Shown piece after piece: positions 33,116 to 42,612 of a stretch of DNA of 64,000 nucleotides (the stretch's first letter is position 1; each line of letters begins with the position of its first letter). Below the pieces are notes generated by a model. It was not told the DNA's origin, made no database searches, and was given only the letters and a program-made list of their open reading frames with translations. The position numbers and the translations under genes were made by a program. Source of the stretch: Nitrospirota bacterium (GTDB taxonomy: Bacteria; Nitrospirota; Thermodesulfovibrionia; SZUA-242); assembly GCA_016212095.1 (NCBI GenBank), contig JACRHH010000025.1, forward strand, positions 1 to 64,000, written 5' to 3'.

Positions 33116-34837
33116 ATGGCAGAAATAAATAAATCGTCAGACGAACGCAGAAGCTGCCGACGCATAAGGCGGCGTCTTAGCGTTGAATTACGGATGCAAC
33201 TCTCCGGCGGCACCGGCAGGCTGATTCATGCCATGACGGTCGATGTGTCCACATTCGGCTTCCAGCTTGTGTTCGAGTCCGGAACAGTTATTACACCGGG
33301 CGAGCGCTGTCAGTTGACGCTTGTCGAGATGAATTCAATTATTGATGGCAGCATCGTCTGGATCAATGAACGTCCGGACGCCGTGTTTGCCGGAGTGAAG
33401 AAAATCCCCGTATTCAAGGGGAATCTTAAAACAACATCGCTCCCGGAATTACTGTTGGGAATTTCAGGTCACCGTATCTCAGGCGAACTTCGCTTTACAC
33501 GCGGCCCGGCTGAAAAAAGCATTTATTTCGCCAAGGGAGAGATTGTGGGAGCTGAATCGAACCAGGAATTCGATGATATTTCATCGCTCATGCTCCGTAC
33601 GGGGCGGATTGCTCAGAGCGACTTCGATCGCGTCCTGGCCATGCGCAGGAAATCTCCGTCGGAAAGTGTGGTGGAAATTCTCTTGCGACTTGGTTACCTG
33701 GAAGGCGTGGCGGTGGAAAATGCGGCGGTTTTTCGCGTGCGTGAGATTGTGAAAGGGTTGTTCGGATGGTCGGAGGGAGCATTTGAGTTTCTGGCGAACC
33801 AACCTCCGCCGGACGGCGGACATCGTCTGGATTTGACCACTGCCGCGCTGATCGTTGTCGGAATCAGGGGAATGCGACCGGACAGGATCGACGAGATGCT
33901 CGCCATGGTTGATTCCTTGCCGCTTTCACTCACAGAGGATCCGCTTCATCTATATCAAAGTGTTCCGCTTACAAAGGAGGAGCGCTCGTTCCTGAAGCTC
34001 ATTGACGGAAGGGACAGCATACGGCAGATTGTCGCAAAATCCGGATTGCCTGAGCAGAAGGCAAAAAGGGCGGTCTGCGTGCTTCTTGGAATATGCCTCG
34101 CTGAGTTTGGAGAAAACATCGCCGATGAATCCGCAACAAAAGATATTCGCGGCTCAGTTTCGGAGATGGCCGGTCTTAAGCTGCGCATCGACAAGGCATA
34201 TTCAGGTCTCGACTCGATGAGCCATTACGAGGTGCTTGGGATTTCTCCGAAAGCCGATGGTGGGGATATAAAGAAGGCCTATTATCGCATGGCAAAGGAT
34301 TTTCATCCGGACATGCATCACAAGCTTGGAGTTGGATATGAAACCAAGCTGACAGCCCTGTTTGGCCGTGTTAGCGATGCGTATGATGTGTTGTCCGATG
34401 AGAACAAACGCAAGAAATATGATAATAAGCAGGGTGTCGGCGTGGCGCAGGAGTCGATGGATGCAGGAAGTTACGGTCAGCTTGCGAGCAATTATTACAG
34501 GGAAGGCGGAGTTAAGTTCAACGCCGGCCAGTATTCCGCCGCTGTTGAACTGTTTCGCAGGGCTATGTCGCTTCAGCCGGAAAATGGGTTATACTATTTC
34601 GCCGCGGGCAAGGCTCTTCTCATGATTCCTCGAAGGCTGAAAGATGCGGAGGAGTTTCTGCTTAAAGCAATCGAGAAGGAGCCCTACAATTATAATTATT
34701 TGCTGGTTTTGGGTCACCTGTATCTTAAGGCCAGACTGCCGAACCGGGCAAAACGTGTCTTTGCCGAGGTGTTAAGCGCGGAGCCGGGTAACGCGACGGC
34801 AGCCAAGGGGCTTGAGGCTGCGGAGCGTCTGAAATAA
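33116..34837 (+). CDS. PilZ-DUF4388-DnaJ-TPR fusion protein
   Basis: The 573-residue protein joins four modules. The N-terminus (about 10-100) looks like a PilZ c-di-GMP-binding domain, with RRSCRRIRRR and DVSTFG (DxSxxG). Residues about 103-240 match the DUF4388 pattern (FKGNLKTTSLPELLLGISGH, KSIYFAKGEIVGAES). A J domain (about 370-435) contains the DnaK-activating HPD in KDFHPDMHH near residue 397. TPR-like helices fill 455-573 (SAAVELFRRAMSLQPENGLY, RAKRVFAEVLSAEPGNATAA). It could link c-di-GMP to chaperone recruitment or surface-machine assembly. It is the last GC-rich gene before the composition changes. Confidence 0.85.
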   Translation: MAEINKSSDERRSCRRIRRRLSVELRMQLSGGTGRLIHAMTVDVSTFGFQLVFESGTVITPGERCQLTLVEMNSIIDGSIVWINERPDAVFAGVKKIPVFKGNLKTTSLPELLLGISGHRISGELRFTRGPAEKSIYFAKGEIVGAESNQEFDDISSLMLRTGRIAQSDFDRVLAMRRKSPSESVVEILLRLGYLEGVAVENAAVFRVREIVKGLFGWSEGAFEFLANQPPPDGGHRLDLTTAALIVVGIRGMRPDRIDEMLAMVDSLPLSLTEDPLHLYQSVPLTKEERSFLKLIDGRDSIRQIVAKSGLPEQKAKRAVCVLLGICLAEFGENIADESATKDIRGSVSEMAGLKLRIDKAYSGLDSMSHYEVLGISPKADGGDIKKAYYRMAKDFHPDMHHKLGVGYETKLTALFGRVSDAYDVLSDENKRKKYDNKQGVGVAQESMDAGSYGQLASNYYREGGVKFNAGQYSAAVELFRRAMSLQPENGLYYFAAGKALLMIPRRLKDAEEFLLKAIEKEPYNYNYLLVLGHLYLKARLPNRAKRVFAEVLSAEPGNATAAKGLEAAERLK

Positions 34838-35037
34838 TATGGAGTTCGTGGTTGGCAGCCTGAAGTCTTTGCTAGTGGTACGTATATTGCTAGTTAAAGA
34901 AACGGTTTATGTCATAACTGTCATGGGGCCGAATAGGCCCGAAGTAACAGGTTGCTTAATGGTGTTTAATTGAAAGGTTATTGATGACAATAACTATATG
35001 CAATCTAAAGTCTCTGGAGATTCTGGAGGTGGGTGAT
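34838..35037. other. 200-base intergenic region
   Basis: This AT-rich stretch marks the transition from GC-rich to AT-rich DNA. It holds an 8-bp direct repeat TTGCTAGT (near 34871 and 34889) and a small hairpin GGGCC-GAATA-GGCCC near 34926. No convincing promoter or RNA was identified. Confidence 0.4.
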
Positions 35038-35091
35038 ATGGCGCACACTGAGTTAAATAACTACGCAGATTTAAACAGAGGGGGGTTTTAA
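35038..35091 (+). CDS. Possible 17-residue peptide before the secreted repeat protein
   Basis: An ATG at 35038 with GGAGGTG seven bases upstream begins MAHTELNNYADLNRGGF and stops at 35091, four bases before the next ATG (35096). An in-frame ATG at 34984 would extend it to 35 residues. The ribosome site is better than chance, but the frame is too short to judge by composition. It may be a leader peptide coupled to the downstream gene, or meaningless. Confidence 0.35.
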   Translation: MAHTELNNYADLNRGGF

Positions 35092-35095
35092 AGAA

Positions 35096-37951
35096 ATGTT
35101 GAAATCATTTCGTTTCCCGGTATTTCTTGTCGGTTTGATGGCGGTGTTCATGATGTTTGCGGTTGTTCCATTGGTGGAAGCGGTTCCTCCGGTAAATGAT
35201 GCATGTGGTGCCGCAACCGCTGTGGCGATGTCTCCAGCCTTTAGCGACATTGTGCTGAGTACTCAGGAGGCGACCAGTGAGGCTTCTCCGTTCGCAACCT
35301 GCAATGTTGATCCAACATTTAAAAATCAGCACAGCGTTTGGTATGTCTGGACAGCCCCAACCGCAGATCAGGTTGAAGTGAACACGTACGGCAGTAATTA
35401 CGATACTGTCGTCGCAGTTTGGTCTGGGGCATGTGGTTCGCTGGTGGAAGTGGCGTGTAATGACGATGCTCATTTCAGTTATCAGTCCAAGGTTACTTTA
35501 ACTCCTGTTGCCGGAACAACCTATTACATCGAAGTGATGGGCTATGACGATCTTGAATTCGGTTCGCTTAATCTTGTCGTGCAGCCTGTTGGCACTGTGT
35601 CTCTTTGTGAATTGCCGTCAGATCCGCAGTTGGTTTCATCATCCACCAATGATCAGTCCGAGTCGTCGATCAATGCGGCGGGTGAGGTGGTATGGGTTGA
35701 ATATAATCCGTCGAATAATTACGACCAGATCATGTCCAATAAGCGCGGCGCGCTCGTTACCGACGCAGGATTCCATTATTCGCCATCGATAAACGGCCTC
35801 GGTGATGTTGTTTGGTCGCAGGTGGCCTCTGGCTTTGAGCAGATAATGAAGCGCTCTAATGCTGGAGCGGTTACGACTGTTACGACCGGCAATGTTCATC
35901 ATTCCGATCCGGTAATTAACGACAACGGTGAAATTGTATGGGCTCAGTTTGATGCTACTTCGGGGTATGATCAGATTTTTTCAAGCACGCGCGGACAGCT
36001 TACAAGCGCATTGTCGTGGCATTACACGCCTGCGATAAATAATAGCGGCGAGGTATGCTGGTCGCAGTACGATCCCGCCACACTTGAGACGCAGATCGCA
36101 TGTCTGGTCGGCGGCATGATTACGACAGGCGTGAACGAGCATTACGCGCCGTCGATCAATAATGCCGGAACAATTGTCTGGAGCGAGGTTGATGCCGCTA
36201 CCGGCAATACCTTTATCGGAAGCACCTTGGGCGCCGTGACGACCGGTTGCCCGATAGGCAAGCATCTCGACCCGACGATCAATAACTGCGGCGATACGGT
36301 ATTTACAAACAAATTTGCTTCCGGCTCTCAGCAGGTTTATGTGTTGGGAAGCGGGAATTCGTGTTTGCCGAATGTGACTGGGGTTACTCCTTCTAGCGTT
36401 TCTGGTGTGCCGACTGCTATAGCGATTTCAGGTAGCGGTTTTTCAGGTGCAACCGCAGTTAAGCTGTCGAATGGAACGGCACTGACGAGCTTTAGTGTTG
36501 TTAGCGATTCCAGTATTAATGCTACAACGGTAGCAGGGGTTCCTGATGGAACCTATGACATTCAGGTTACTACACCTAATGGAACCAATCAGTCTTCTAC
36601 CGGCAAGCTTACGATAATTTCTTGTGATCCCAATAGTGCTGGCAGTGTGCCTACCGCTTTGACGGTGACAATGTCGCCTGCAAGCCCTGGCGCAGTTTGT
36701 GCATCAGTGGTAATTACGGCAGTTGCAACGGGGGGGTGCAAGCTGGAGTATTCCTATCAGGTTTACTGGAATGATGCCTCGAATCCTGATCTTAACTGGA
36801 CGTATCTTGGTGGTGCAACCTTCTTAACGTCGTCGTCAGTGACATGGGATACTACAGGATATCCTGCAGGAACATACAGTGTGAGAGTTTTTGCGCGTAA
36901 TAGTAACGGTAACTATAAATTTGGCACTGGTTCGCTGAAAACGTGGACAGGTTCATATGTGTTGAACCCGGGATGTTCCGATCCTAAGCCTGCGCTTTCT
37001 TGTGACCCCAATGTTTCGCTCCCATTAACATTAACTGTAGGGTTTGCTCCAAACCCTCCAATATCAGTCGGTACACAAGACGCGATAACCCCAACATTCA
37101 CTAATGGTTGTGTTCCGGAATTTTCATATCAGTATTATCGTTTAAGTCCAGCCTCAAGTGATCTTAATTACACGTATATGGGCGATGTAACATGGACGTC
37201 AACCGCGCCATACCTTTGGGATACAACGGGATTGACGCCGGGAACCTATCAGATAAGAGTTTTTGCGAGAAATCTCAACGGTAATACAAAGTTTACTAGC
37301 CTGAAGTCCTTCAGTACAACTAGTTTTGAGATTACTGCACCTCCGGCTCCTACGGTTGGACTTACTGCAACCCCGGCAAACGGGCAGACTGTAAACTGGA
37401 ACCAGTTATTCTCCCCAGTCGATCTGACAGCGTCACCCATTAACTTTACTCCTTCTACGTATACGTATGATATCAAGGCAAGCTCAGGCAACTCATGGAG
37501 CCAGATAGTCGGTTGTGCACAACCCGGCCAGGGCGCAAATCAGCTCTGTGTTTGGGATCCGGAGAACTACGGACAAGGTGCTTGGGATCTGCGTGTGACA
37601 GCTTCCAATGGAACTGATCAGGCTAGTGCAACTGTGAGTTCATATTCACTCGTTAAAAATCCTCCTACGGTAACGGTTTCGGCAAATCCTGTAAGTCCCA
37701 AGGTGATGCCGTATGGAACAATTACATTAACTGCTGGTTCTCAATATTTGACCAATCCGCAGTATTATTTTGAGTATAAAAAGGCGGGAGATGTAAGTTA
37801 CACAATGATCTGCAACTGGAGTTCATCTGTAACTTGCAACTGGAATGCAAATGCATTGCCTTCAGGGACTTATGACATAAAGGTTTATGCTAGTGATAGT
37901 GTACCTGTTCAACAGGCCGCAGGATCATTGACGTATACACTATCGCCGTAA
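35096..37951 (+). CDS. Large secreted repeat protein (PPC, propeller-like and Ig-like repeats)
   Basis: The 951-residue protein has a signal peptide (1-29, ending PLVEA). A PPC-like beta domain (about 32-165, HSVWYVWTAPTADQVEV) follows. Next are about six repeats of 40-45 residues around the motif INxxGEVVWxQ (180-420), probably a beta-propeller. An IPT/TIG-like domain (425-505) comes next. Two long homologous units start SCDPN and contain YSVRVFARNSNGNYKFG or YQIRVFARNLNGNTKF, and two more Ig-like segments end the protein. It has no C-terminal anchor or sorting signal that I recognise. It opens the AT-rich surface region and is followed by a strong hairpin. Surface attachment or adhesion is an inference. 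Confidence 0.8.
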   Translation: MLKSFRFPVFLVGLMAVFMMFAVVPLVEAVPPVNDACGAATAVAMSPAFSDIVLSTQEATSEASPFATCNVDPTFKNQHSVWYVWTAPTADQVEVNTYGSNYDTVVAVWSGACGSLVEVACNDDAHFSYQSKVTLTPVAGTTYYIEVMGYDDLEFGSLNLVVQPVGTVSLCELPSDPQLVSSSTNDQSESSINAAGEVVWVEYNPSNNYDQIMSNKRGALVTDAGFHYSPSINGLGDVVWSQVASGFEQIMKRSNAGAVTTVTTGNVHHSDPVINDNGEIVWAQFDATSGYDQIFSSTRGQLTSALSWHYTPAINNSGEVCWSQYDPATLETQIACLVGGMITTGVNEHYAPSINNAGTIVWSEVDAATGNTFIGSTLGAVTTGCPIGKHLDPTINNCGDTVFTNKFASGSQQVYVLGSGNSCLPNVTGVTPSSVSGVPTAIAISGSGFSGATAVKLSNGTALTSFSVVSDSSINATTVAGVPDGTYDIQVTTPNGTNQSSTGKLTIISCDPNSAGSVPTALTVTMSPASPGAVCASVVITAVATGGCKLEYSYQVYWNDASNPDLNWTYLGGATFLTSSSVTWDTTGYPAGTYSVRVFARNSNGNYKFGTGSLKTWTGSYVLNPGCSDPKPALSCDPNVSLPLTLTVGFAPNPPISVGTQDAITPTFTNGCVPEFSYQYYRLSPASSDLNYTYMGDVTWTSTAPYLWDTTGLTPGTYQIRVFARNLNGNTKFTSLKSFSTTSFEITAPPAPTVGLTATPANGQTVNWNQLFSPVDLTASPINFTPSTYTYDIKASSGNSWSQIVGCAQPGQGANQLCVWDPENYGQGAWDLRVTASNGTDQASATVSSYSLVKNPPTVTVSANPVSPKVMPYGTITLTAGSQYLTNPQYYFEYKKAGDVSYTMICNWSSSVTCNWNANALPSGTYDIKVYASDSVPVQQAAGSLTYTLSP

Positions 37952-37981
37952 TGCTTTAATAGCATTTTGTTTCTGAGTTTT

Positions 37982-38015
37982 AAATGGCCTCAATGAGTAA
38001 TCATTGAGGCCATTT
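37982..38015 (+). terminator. Strong hairpin after the secreted repeat protein
   Basis: AAATGGCCTCAATGA and TCATTGAGGCCATTT form a perfect 15-bp stem with loop GTAA. Only a weak T-rich stretch follows (TTGCTTGTATT), but it is well placed 30 bases after the stop. Confidence 0.75.
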
Positions 38016-38106
38016 GCTTGTATTAAGTTCGTAGTCAACATTTCAAATGCAGTTAGTTTGAATTGGAAGCAATTGATGCCTCTCCAGAATGTGACTGAAA
38101 TATAAT

Positions 38107-39162
38107 ATGAAATGCATATATCGAGTTGAATGCGTTACAGAATTAGCTTCAATTAGTCGTCTGGAACATTCATGGACTTTAATGTGTGAATCTAATCGGA
38201 AGCTAACCCATTTCCAGTCATATGCGTGGAACGCAGGGATGCTATTCAATGGCGCTTATCAAGGTAGATTTATTGTATATCTTTTATATAAAAATGATGA
38301 GCTGGTTTTGATAGCGCCTATGCAGAAGTCCCGAAATGGCCCTGTGTATGATCTGACATTTATGGGTCATGATACACACGCGGATTACCTGGACTTCATA
38401 TACGAGGAAATCAACAAATCCGATCTTGAATATTTTCTGAAATATTTGCAAAAGCAACACAGGTGTTCGACTGTGAAGCTTTCGTTTATCAATGAGGCCA
38501 GCAGGACAGTGGAAGTATTGTCCAGGTTGAGCCTTCAGGTTGCGCATGAAACAGAAAGATGTGCCTCGATTCGATTGCCACTCACACGGGAGATGTATCT
38601 CGACTGTCTTGGGAGCAGCACTAAAAGAGAGATTCGCGCAGGTAATAACAAGTTGCGTCGCAACTTTGATGTTCAGTATTACACGTCTGTATTTGGTGAA
38701 AAGCTCGATGATAAGCTGGTCGAAAAACTATTAGGTTTATATGCTGACAGGGTATCAGAGAAAGCTGGCAGTTTTAGATTTGATTCAAATTACATGTTAT
38801 TTTTAAAAAATTATATCTGTCAGCATGAAAATGCATTCGCACATGTTTTATATCTGGATGCGAATGTTGCAGCGTTTAATATTGGATTTTATGACAGGCA
38901 AGGCATGGCAACTGTCTTGTTGGTATCGATGGATTCGCGATATAGGGCATTTAATGCAGGAAACATGCTTTTGTATCATGCTGTAAGTTCATTGATTGAG
39001 ATGAAACATGATGGTGTTTACGATGCTGCTTGCTATGACCTTACCAGGGGTGATGAGCTTTATAAATTTAAATATGGTGGAAGATTGCATTATAACCATA
39101 CCTATGTCTATTCTTACAGCAAGTTGCTATACAGAATGAGAATGAAGATGGGGATGGCATAA
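38107..39162 (+). CDS. CelD/FemAB-like GNAT acyltransferase
   Basis: The 351-residue protein matches the acetyltransferase family found in polysaccharide loci (CelD/BcsL, 'GNAT_acetyltr_6' type). Key stretches are TKREIRAGNNKLRR and a C-terminal GNAT half (HVLYLDANVAAFNIGFYD, AFNAGNMLLYHAVSSLIEM, YDLTRGDELYKFKYGG). It probably adds an acyl group to a sugar. The ATG is directly preceded by TATAAT, so the true start or the promoter call is uncertain. It overlaps the next gene by one base. GC content is low. Confidence 0.8.
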   Translation: MKCIYRVECVTELASISRLEHSWTLMCESNRKLTHFQSYAWNAGMLFNGAYQGRFIVYLLYKNDELVLIAPMQKSRNGPVYDLTFMGHDTHADYLDFIYEEINKSDLEYFLKYLQKQHRCSTVKLSFINEASRTVEVLSRLSLQVAHETERCASIRLPLTREMYLDCLGSSTKREIRAGNNKLRRNFDVQYYTSVFGEKLDDKLVEKLLGLYADRVSEKAGSFRFDSNYMLFLKNYICQHENAFAHVLYLDANVAAFNIGFYDRQGMATVLLVSMDSRYRAFNAGNMLLYHAVSSLIEMKHDGVYDAACYDLTRGDELYKFKYGGRLHYNHTYVYSYSKLLYRMRMKMGMA

Positions 39163-40259
39163 TGCCCGCCGATACAAAGGTTATTGCTGTTGAAAGAGCG
39201 TGGTGGCATTTTTCTGCCCACTCGGGTTATGCGCAGTTCATAAAATATCTTGATGGTGACATTGATGCCGAGCTTCTTCGTATTCCTGAAGGCCGTTCAG
39301 ATGCATCTGAAAGTCTTATACGTTCAGTATTTGCGCGTTGTCATTACAAATATCGTCTGAGCAAGCCGACAACGATAAATGATATTCTTGCGGAATATAC
39401 AATTATTACGAAAGTTGAGCAATCACTGAAGGATCATGAGAGAGTCATTGTACATTTCTTAGATGGAGAACATGGTTACAATCGACTGGTAAGGATCGCA
39501 AATAAAAGACGTATAAACAGAAAGCGTTTCAAGGTTGTTGCGACATATCATCAGCCGCCTGCAGAACTTTGCAAGACATTTTTGCGCTATGACAGGTTAT
39601 CTGATCTGGACATGGTGATTGTCCTTGGAAGCAATCAAGTGAAATATTTCAGTGATTATGGCGTTGCAGGCAAGCTTCGGGTTATTCCACACGGCGTGGA
39701 TGTAGATTTTTTTACTGCAAACACGTCTGGAATTGATCAGGAGTACGCGTGTATAACAGTTGGGCATTGGCTTCGCGACTTTCGTGCCTTGAATGCGGTA
39801 ATAGAGTCATCAGACAGCCGAATCAGGTTTCATGTAGTTGCATACCCCGAAGTGATCGAACAGTTTGGATTCAAACGAAGTCCTCGAATGGTGTTGCATA
39901 CTGGTATAAGCGATGAGGCTCTTATTGCATTATACAGAAGCTCAATGGTAGGGTTTATGCCTCTACTCGACGGTGTGGCGAATAACTCAATACTTGAGAT
40001 GATGTCTGTCGGATTGCCTATCGTAACAACTGATGTTGGAGCCGTTAGGGAGTACACTGCTGATGGAACAGCCGTACTATGCGCCAATGGCGATGTAACT
40101 GATATGAGAAACAATATTGAAAGATTAGTATTCGACGATAATCTGAGGCTCACCATGGGAAGGCGTGGACGTGAAAGGGCTTTGTCATTAAGTTGGCGTA
40201 ATGTAGCCAAAATGATGAGTGAGGCATATAAAGAGCTGTTTGAAGGCGGCAAGGTTTGA
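39162..40259 (+). CDS. Glycosyltransferase family 4
   Basis: The 365-residue retaining-type GT-B enzyme has an N-terminal acceptor domain and a C-terminal nucleotide-sugar domain. The latter contains VIPHGVDVDFF near residue 178 and the EX7E-like region SILEMMSVGLPIVTTDVGAV. The 3' end overlaps the methyltransferase start. Its sugar is unknown. Confidence 0.88.
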   Translation: MPADTKVIAVERAWWHFSAHSGYAQFIKYLDGDIDAELLRIPEGRSDASESLIRSVFARCHYKYRLSKPTTINDILAEYTIITKVEQSLKDHERVIVHFLDGEHGYNRLVRIANKRRINRKRFKVVATYHQPPAELCKTFLRYDRLSDLDMVIVLGSNQVKYFSDYGVAGKLRVIPHGVDVDFFTANTSGIDQEYACITVGHWLRDFRALNAVIESSDSRIRFHVVAYPEVIEQFGFKRSPRMVLHTGISDEALIALYRSSMVGFMPLLDGVANNSILEMMSVGLPIVTTDVGAVREYTADGTAVLCANGDVTDMRNNIERLVFDDNLRLTMGRRGRERALSLSWRNVAKMMSEAYKELFEGGKV

Positions 40260-41059
40260 AGCTCGGTTCATTATATAATTCAACAGCATCTGGCCACCGG
40301 GACGTTTTCGAGGACGTGCATGTGGTTAAGGATTATGCTGATGCCTCATATCTCATGAAGCCGGAAGAATCTATCCTGAAGCTTTTCAGCGATGAATGGA
40401 AGAGCTTCAGGATGCTTGACATAGGGGTGGGTGGAGGGCGCACCGTCTCAAGTTTTGCTCCCTTGGTACGGGAATATCATGGGGTGGACTTTTCGGAAAG
40501 CATGATCGTAGCTTGCCGTGACAAATTCGAAACCAGTTTCAGTAATGCTTCTTTTAATGTGTGTGACGCGAGGCAGATGTCAATTTATCCCGCCAAGCAT
40601 TTCGATTTTATTATGTTTTCATTCAACGGAATTGACACAATGACATTTGCCGATCGCAGTGCGGTATTCAATGAGGTAGTTCGTGTTTCCAAGCCCGGAT
40701 GCAGGTTTTTCTTTTCTACTCATAACATTCATACGGTTCCGTGCATGTTCAATATCAGGATGTCTTGGGTAATCAGGATGCATTTAAGCAAAATCCGTGA
40801 AGTATTGCTTTTAAGGAGAATGAATCCGGCTTGGCGCAGTTTTGTTTCTGCGTCGTATGCGCATATTCTGGATGGAGCGCATGATTTCAGGGTTTCTGTC
40901 TGTTATGTCAGACCGGATGAACAGTTGAAGGAGCTGGAACGGCATGGTTTTAGCGACATAACGATATATTCTTTGGTAACCGGGAATATGATTTCAATTT
41001 CTCAGGCAGCAGGTTCGTGCGATCCTTGGCTTTATTACCTGTGCAGTATTCAGAAATGA
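40256..41059 (+). CDS. SAM-dependent methyltransferase
   Basis: The 267-residue class I methyltransferase has the SAM loop MLDIGVGGGRTVSSFAPL, motif II YHGVDFSESMIVAC, and FDFIMFSFNGIDTM as motif IV. A TTG start (40256) overlapping the previous stop is chosen because GGCAAGG lies upstream. It probably methylates a sugar of the glycan made by neighbouring enzymes. Confidence 0.85.
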   Translation: MKLGSLYNSTASGHRDVFEDVHVVKDYADASYLMKPEESILKLFSDEWKSFRMLDIGVGGGRTVSSFAPLVREYHGVDFSESMIVACRDKFETSFSNASFNVCDARQMSIYPAKHFDFIMFSFNGIDTMTFADRSAVFNEVVRVSKPGCRFFFSTHNIHTVPCMFNIRMSWVIRMHLSKIREVLLLRRMNPAWRSFVSASYAHILDGAHDFRVSVCYVRPDEQLKELERHGFSDITIYSLVTGNMISISQAAGSCDPWLYYLCSIQK

Positions 41060-41122
41060 CGGTGCGTTCGCTAGGCAGATATCATTATATGCAAAATTAT
41101 CTTATAGTGATTGAGGTTGCTG

Positions 41123-42580
41123 ATGATTAGGATCGGTCGGATTGGTATGGATGAGATCAAAAATATTGCATTATCCGTAGTAAGTAAATTTACGTATGGA
41201 ACGGGATATTGGGCCATCATTGTTGCCTTCCTGATATCAAGAACGTTATTTCACATTTTGGGAATCAGAATGCTTTGGGCAAGTGAACACGAGCTTAGCA
41301 TTTTTTGGCAGCATCTGGATATGGAATGGTTGAAAACTGATTTCATACGATCATTGTATTATCTTCATGGTCAGCCCCCTCTTTTTAATGCGTTTCTTGG
41401 CTTGGTAATTAAAGTATTCCCCAATTATCATGCTGTTGCATTCAAAATTATCTACGCAGTGATCGGATTATGCCTTTATATGGGTCTATATGTTTTGTCT
41501 TGCAGATTTGGTGTTAGGGCGTGGCTTTCATTTATTGTCACGTTAGTATTTATGATAAGTCCATCGGCTATTGCCTATGAAAACTGGCCAAGATACACGT
41601 ATGTCGTTGCATCTTTTCTGCTTCTTTCAGTGTATTTTCTTGATTATTATATTGCGCACTCGCGCAAACGGTACCTGTTAGCGTTTTGTGTCTTGATTGC
41701 CTCTGTTGCGCTTAGCAGGAGTGCTTGGCATCTTGTTTGGGTGGTTGCTTCGTTAGGTATAGTGGCCCATGGCTTGAGGCAGCGATACCGTATTATCGCT
41801 ATTTCAGGACTCGTGACGGTCTTACTTGTCGGATCCGTGTACATTAAAAACTATTACGAATTCGGTTTCTTTGGAACATCGTCCTGGATCGGAATGAATG
41901 TATCACGTATTACAACGTTTATGTTACCTTTGGATGAGAGAGCGAAACTTGTTAGCGCTGGAGTGCTTTCGCGATACGCATTAATCGAACCGTTCAGTCC
42001 TTTGGAAAAGTATGCAATTAACGATGAGTCTGGTTATGGGGCCGCAGCAATCAGGGAAAGACATAAGACTGGTGGAGGCGCTAATTTAAACAACAGTGCG
42101 TACATAGAAATATCAAGACGCTATATGGATGATGCAAAAAGATTTGTCTTTTTATATCCTGGCAACTATTTAAAATCAGTTTCCATAGCATTAAAACGAT
42201 ATATGACCATTAGTAGTAGCCATTTGCATCGTGTTATGGAACCCTTAGCAGGGTATGAATCTGTATTTAATGCGGTATTTTTCTGGGGGCCTATCAGGAA
42301 TATTTATCCGGTGATATGGATCTCTGTATTATTAACGACAGCTTACTCTGTTAGACGTGTGTTTGTTATAAGGCAGGACGTTCATTCGATTGTGACATAT
42401 CGTTATGTTGCATTGCTGCTGGTTTATGCGGATCTCATATTCACAGCGCTGGAATATGGAGAAAATAACAAGTTTCGCTTCGAAGTGGAGCCAATATTTA
42501 TTCTCATGCTTGCCGTTTATATCGAGGATGTAATTCGTTGTAAAAGCTTCTTGAAGCCTTGGAAAATATCAATGCTTTGA
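41123..42580 (+). CDS. GT-C membrane glycosyltransferase
   Basis: The 485-residue polytopic protein has about ten hydrophobic helices. The first lumenal loop is large and contains SEHELSIFWQHLDMEWL and the HGQPPLFN motif typical of PMT/ArnT-like GT-C enzymes, which use polyprenyl-phosphate sugars. The ATG at 41123 has GAGG six bases before it. It converges with an operon predicted to make polyprenyl-phosphoryl-arabinose, which makes it a candidate arabinosyltransferase. That link is inference. Confidence 0.75.
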   Translation: MIRIGRIGMDEIKNIALSVVSKFTYGTGYWAIIVAFLISRTLFHILGIRMLWASEHELSIFWQHLDMEWLKTDFIRSLYYLHGQPPLFNAFLGLVIKVFPNYHAVAFKIIYAVIGLCLYMGLYVLSCRFGVRAWLSFIVTLVFMISPSAIAYENWPRYTYVVASFLLLSVYFLDYYIAHSRKRYLLAFCVLIASVALSRSAWHLVWVVASLGIVAHGLRQRYRIIAISGLVTVLLVGSVYIKNYYEFGFFGTSSWIGMNVSRITTFMLPLDERAKLVSAGVLSRYALIEPFSPLEKYAINDESGYGAAAIRERHKTGGGANLNNSAYIEISRRYMDDAKRFVFLYPGNYLKSVSIALKRYMTISSSHLHRVMEPLAGYESVFNAVFFWGPIRNIYPVIWISVLLTTAYSVRRVFVIRQDVHSIVTYRYVALLLVYADLIFTALEYGENNKFRFEVEPIFILMLAVYIEDVIRCKSFLKPWKISML

Positions 42581-42612
42581 ATACTCATTTATCCCCGATC
42601 ATTCTTTCTAGA

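Noticed and set aside
34855-34876. TGGCAGCC...TTTGCT as a sigma-54 promoter
   Set aside because: The GG and GC elements are not separated by the required 10 bases.
38101-38109. TATAAT directly before the ATG of the CelD-like gene as its promoter
   Set aside because: The box abuts the start codon and has no -35 partner at a usual distance; in AT-rich DNA this is likely chance.
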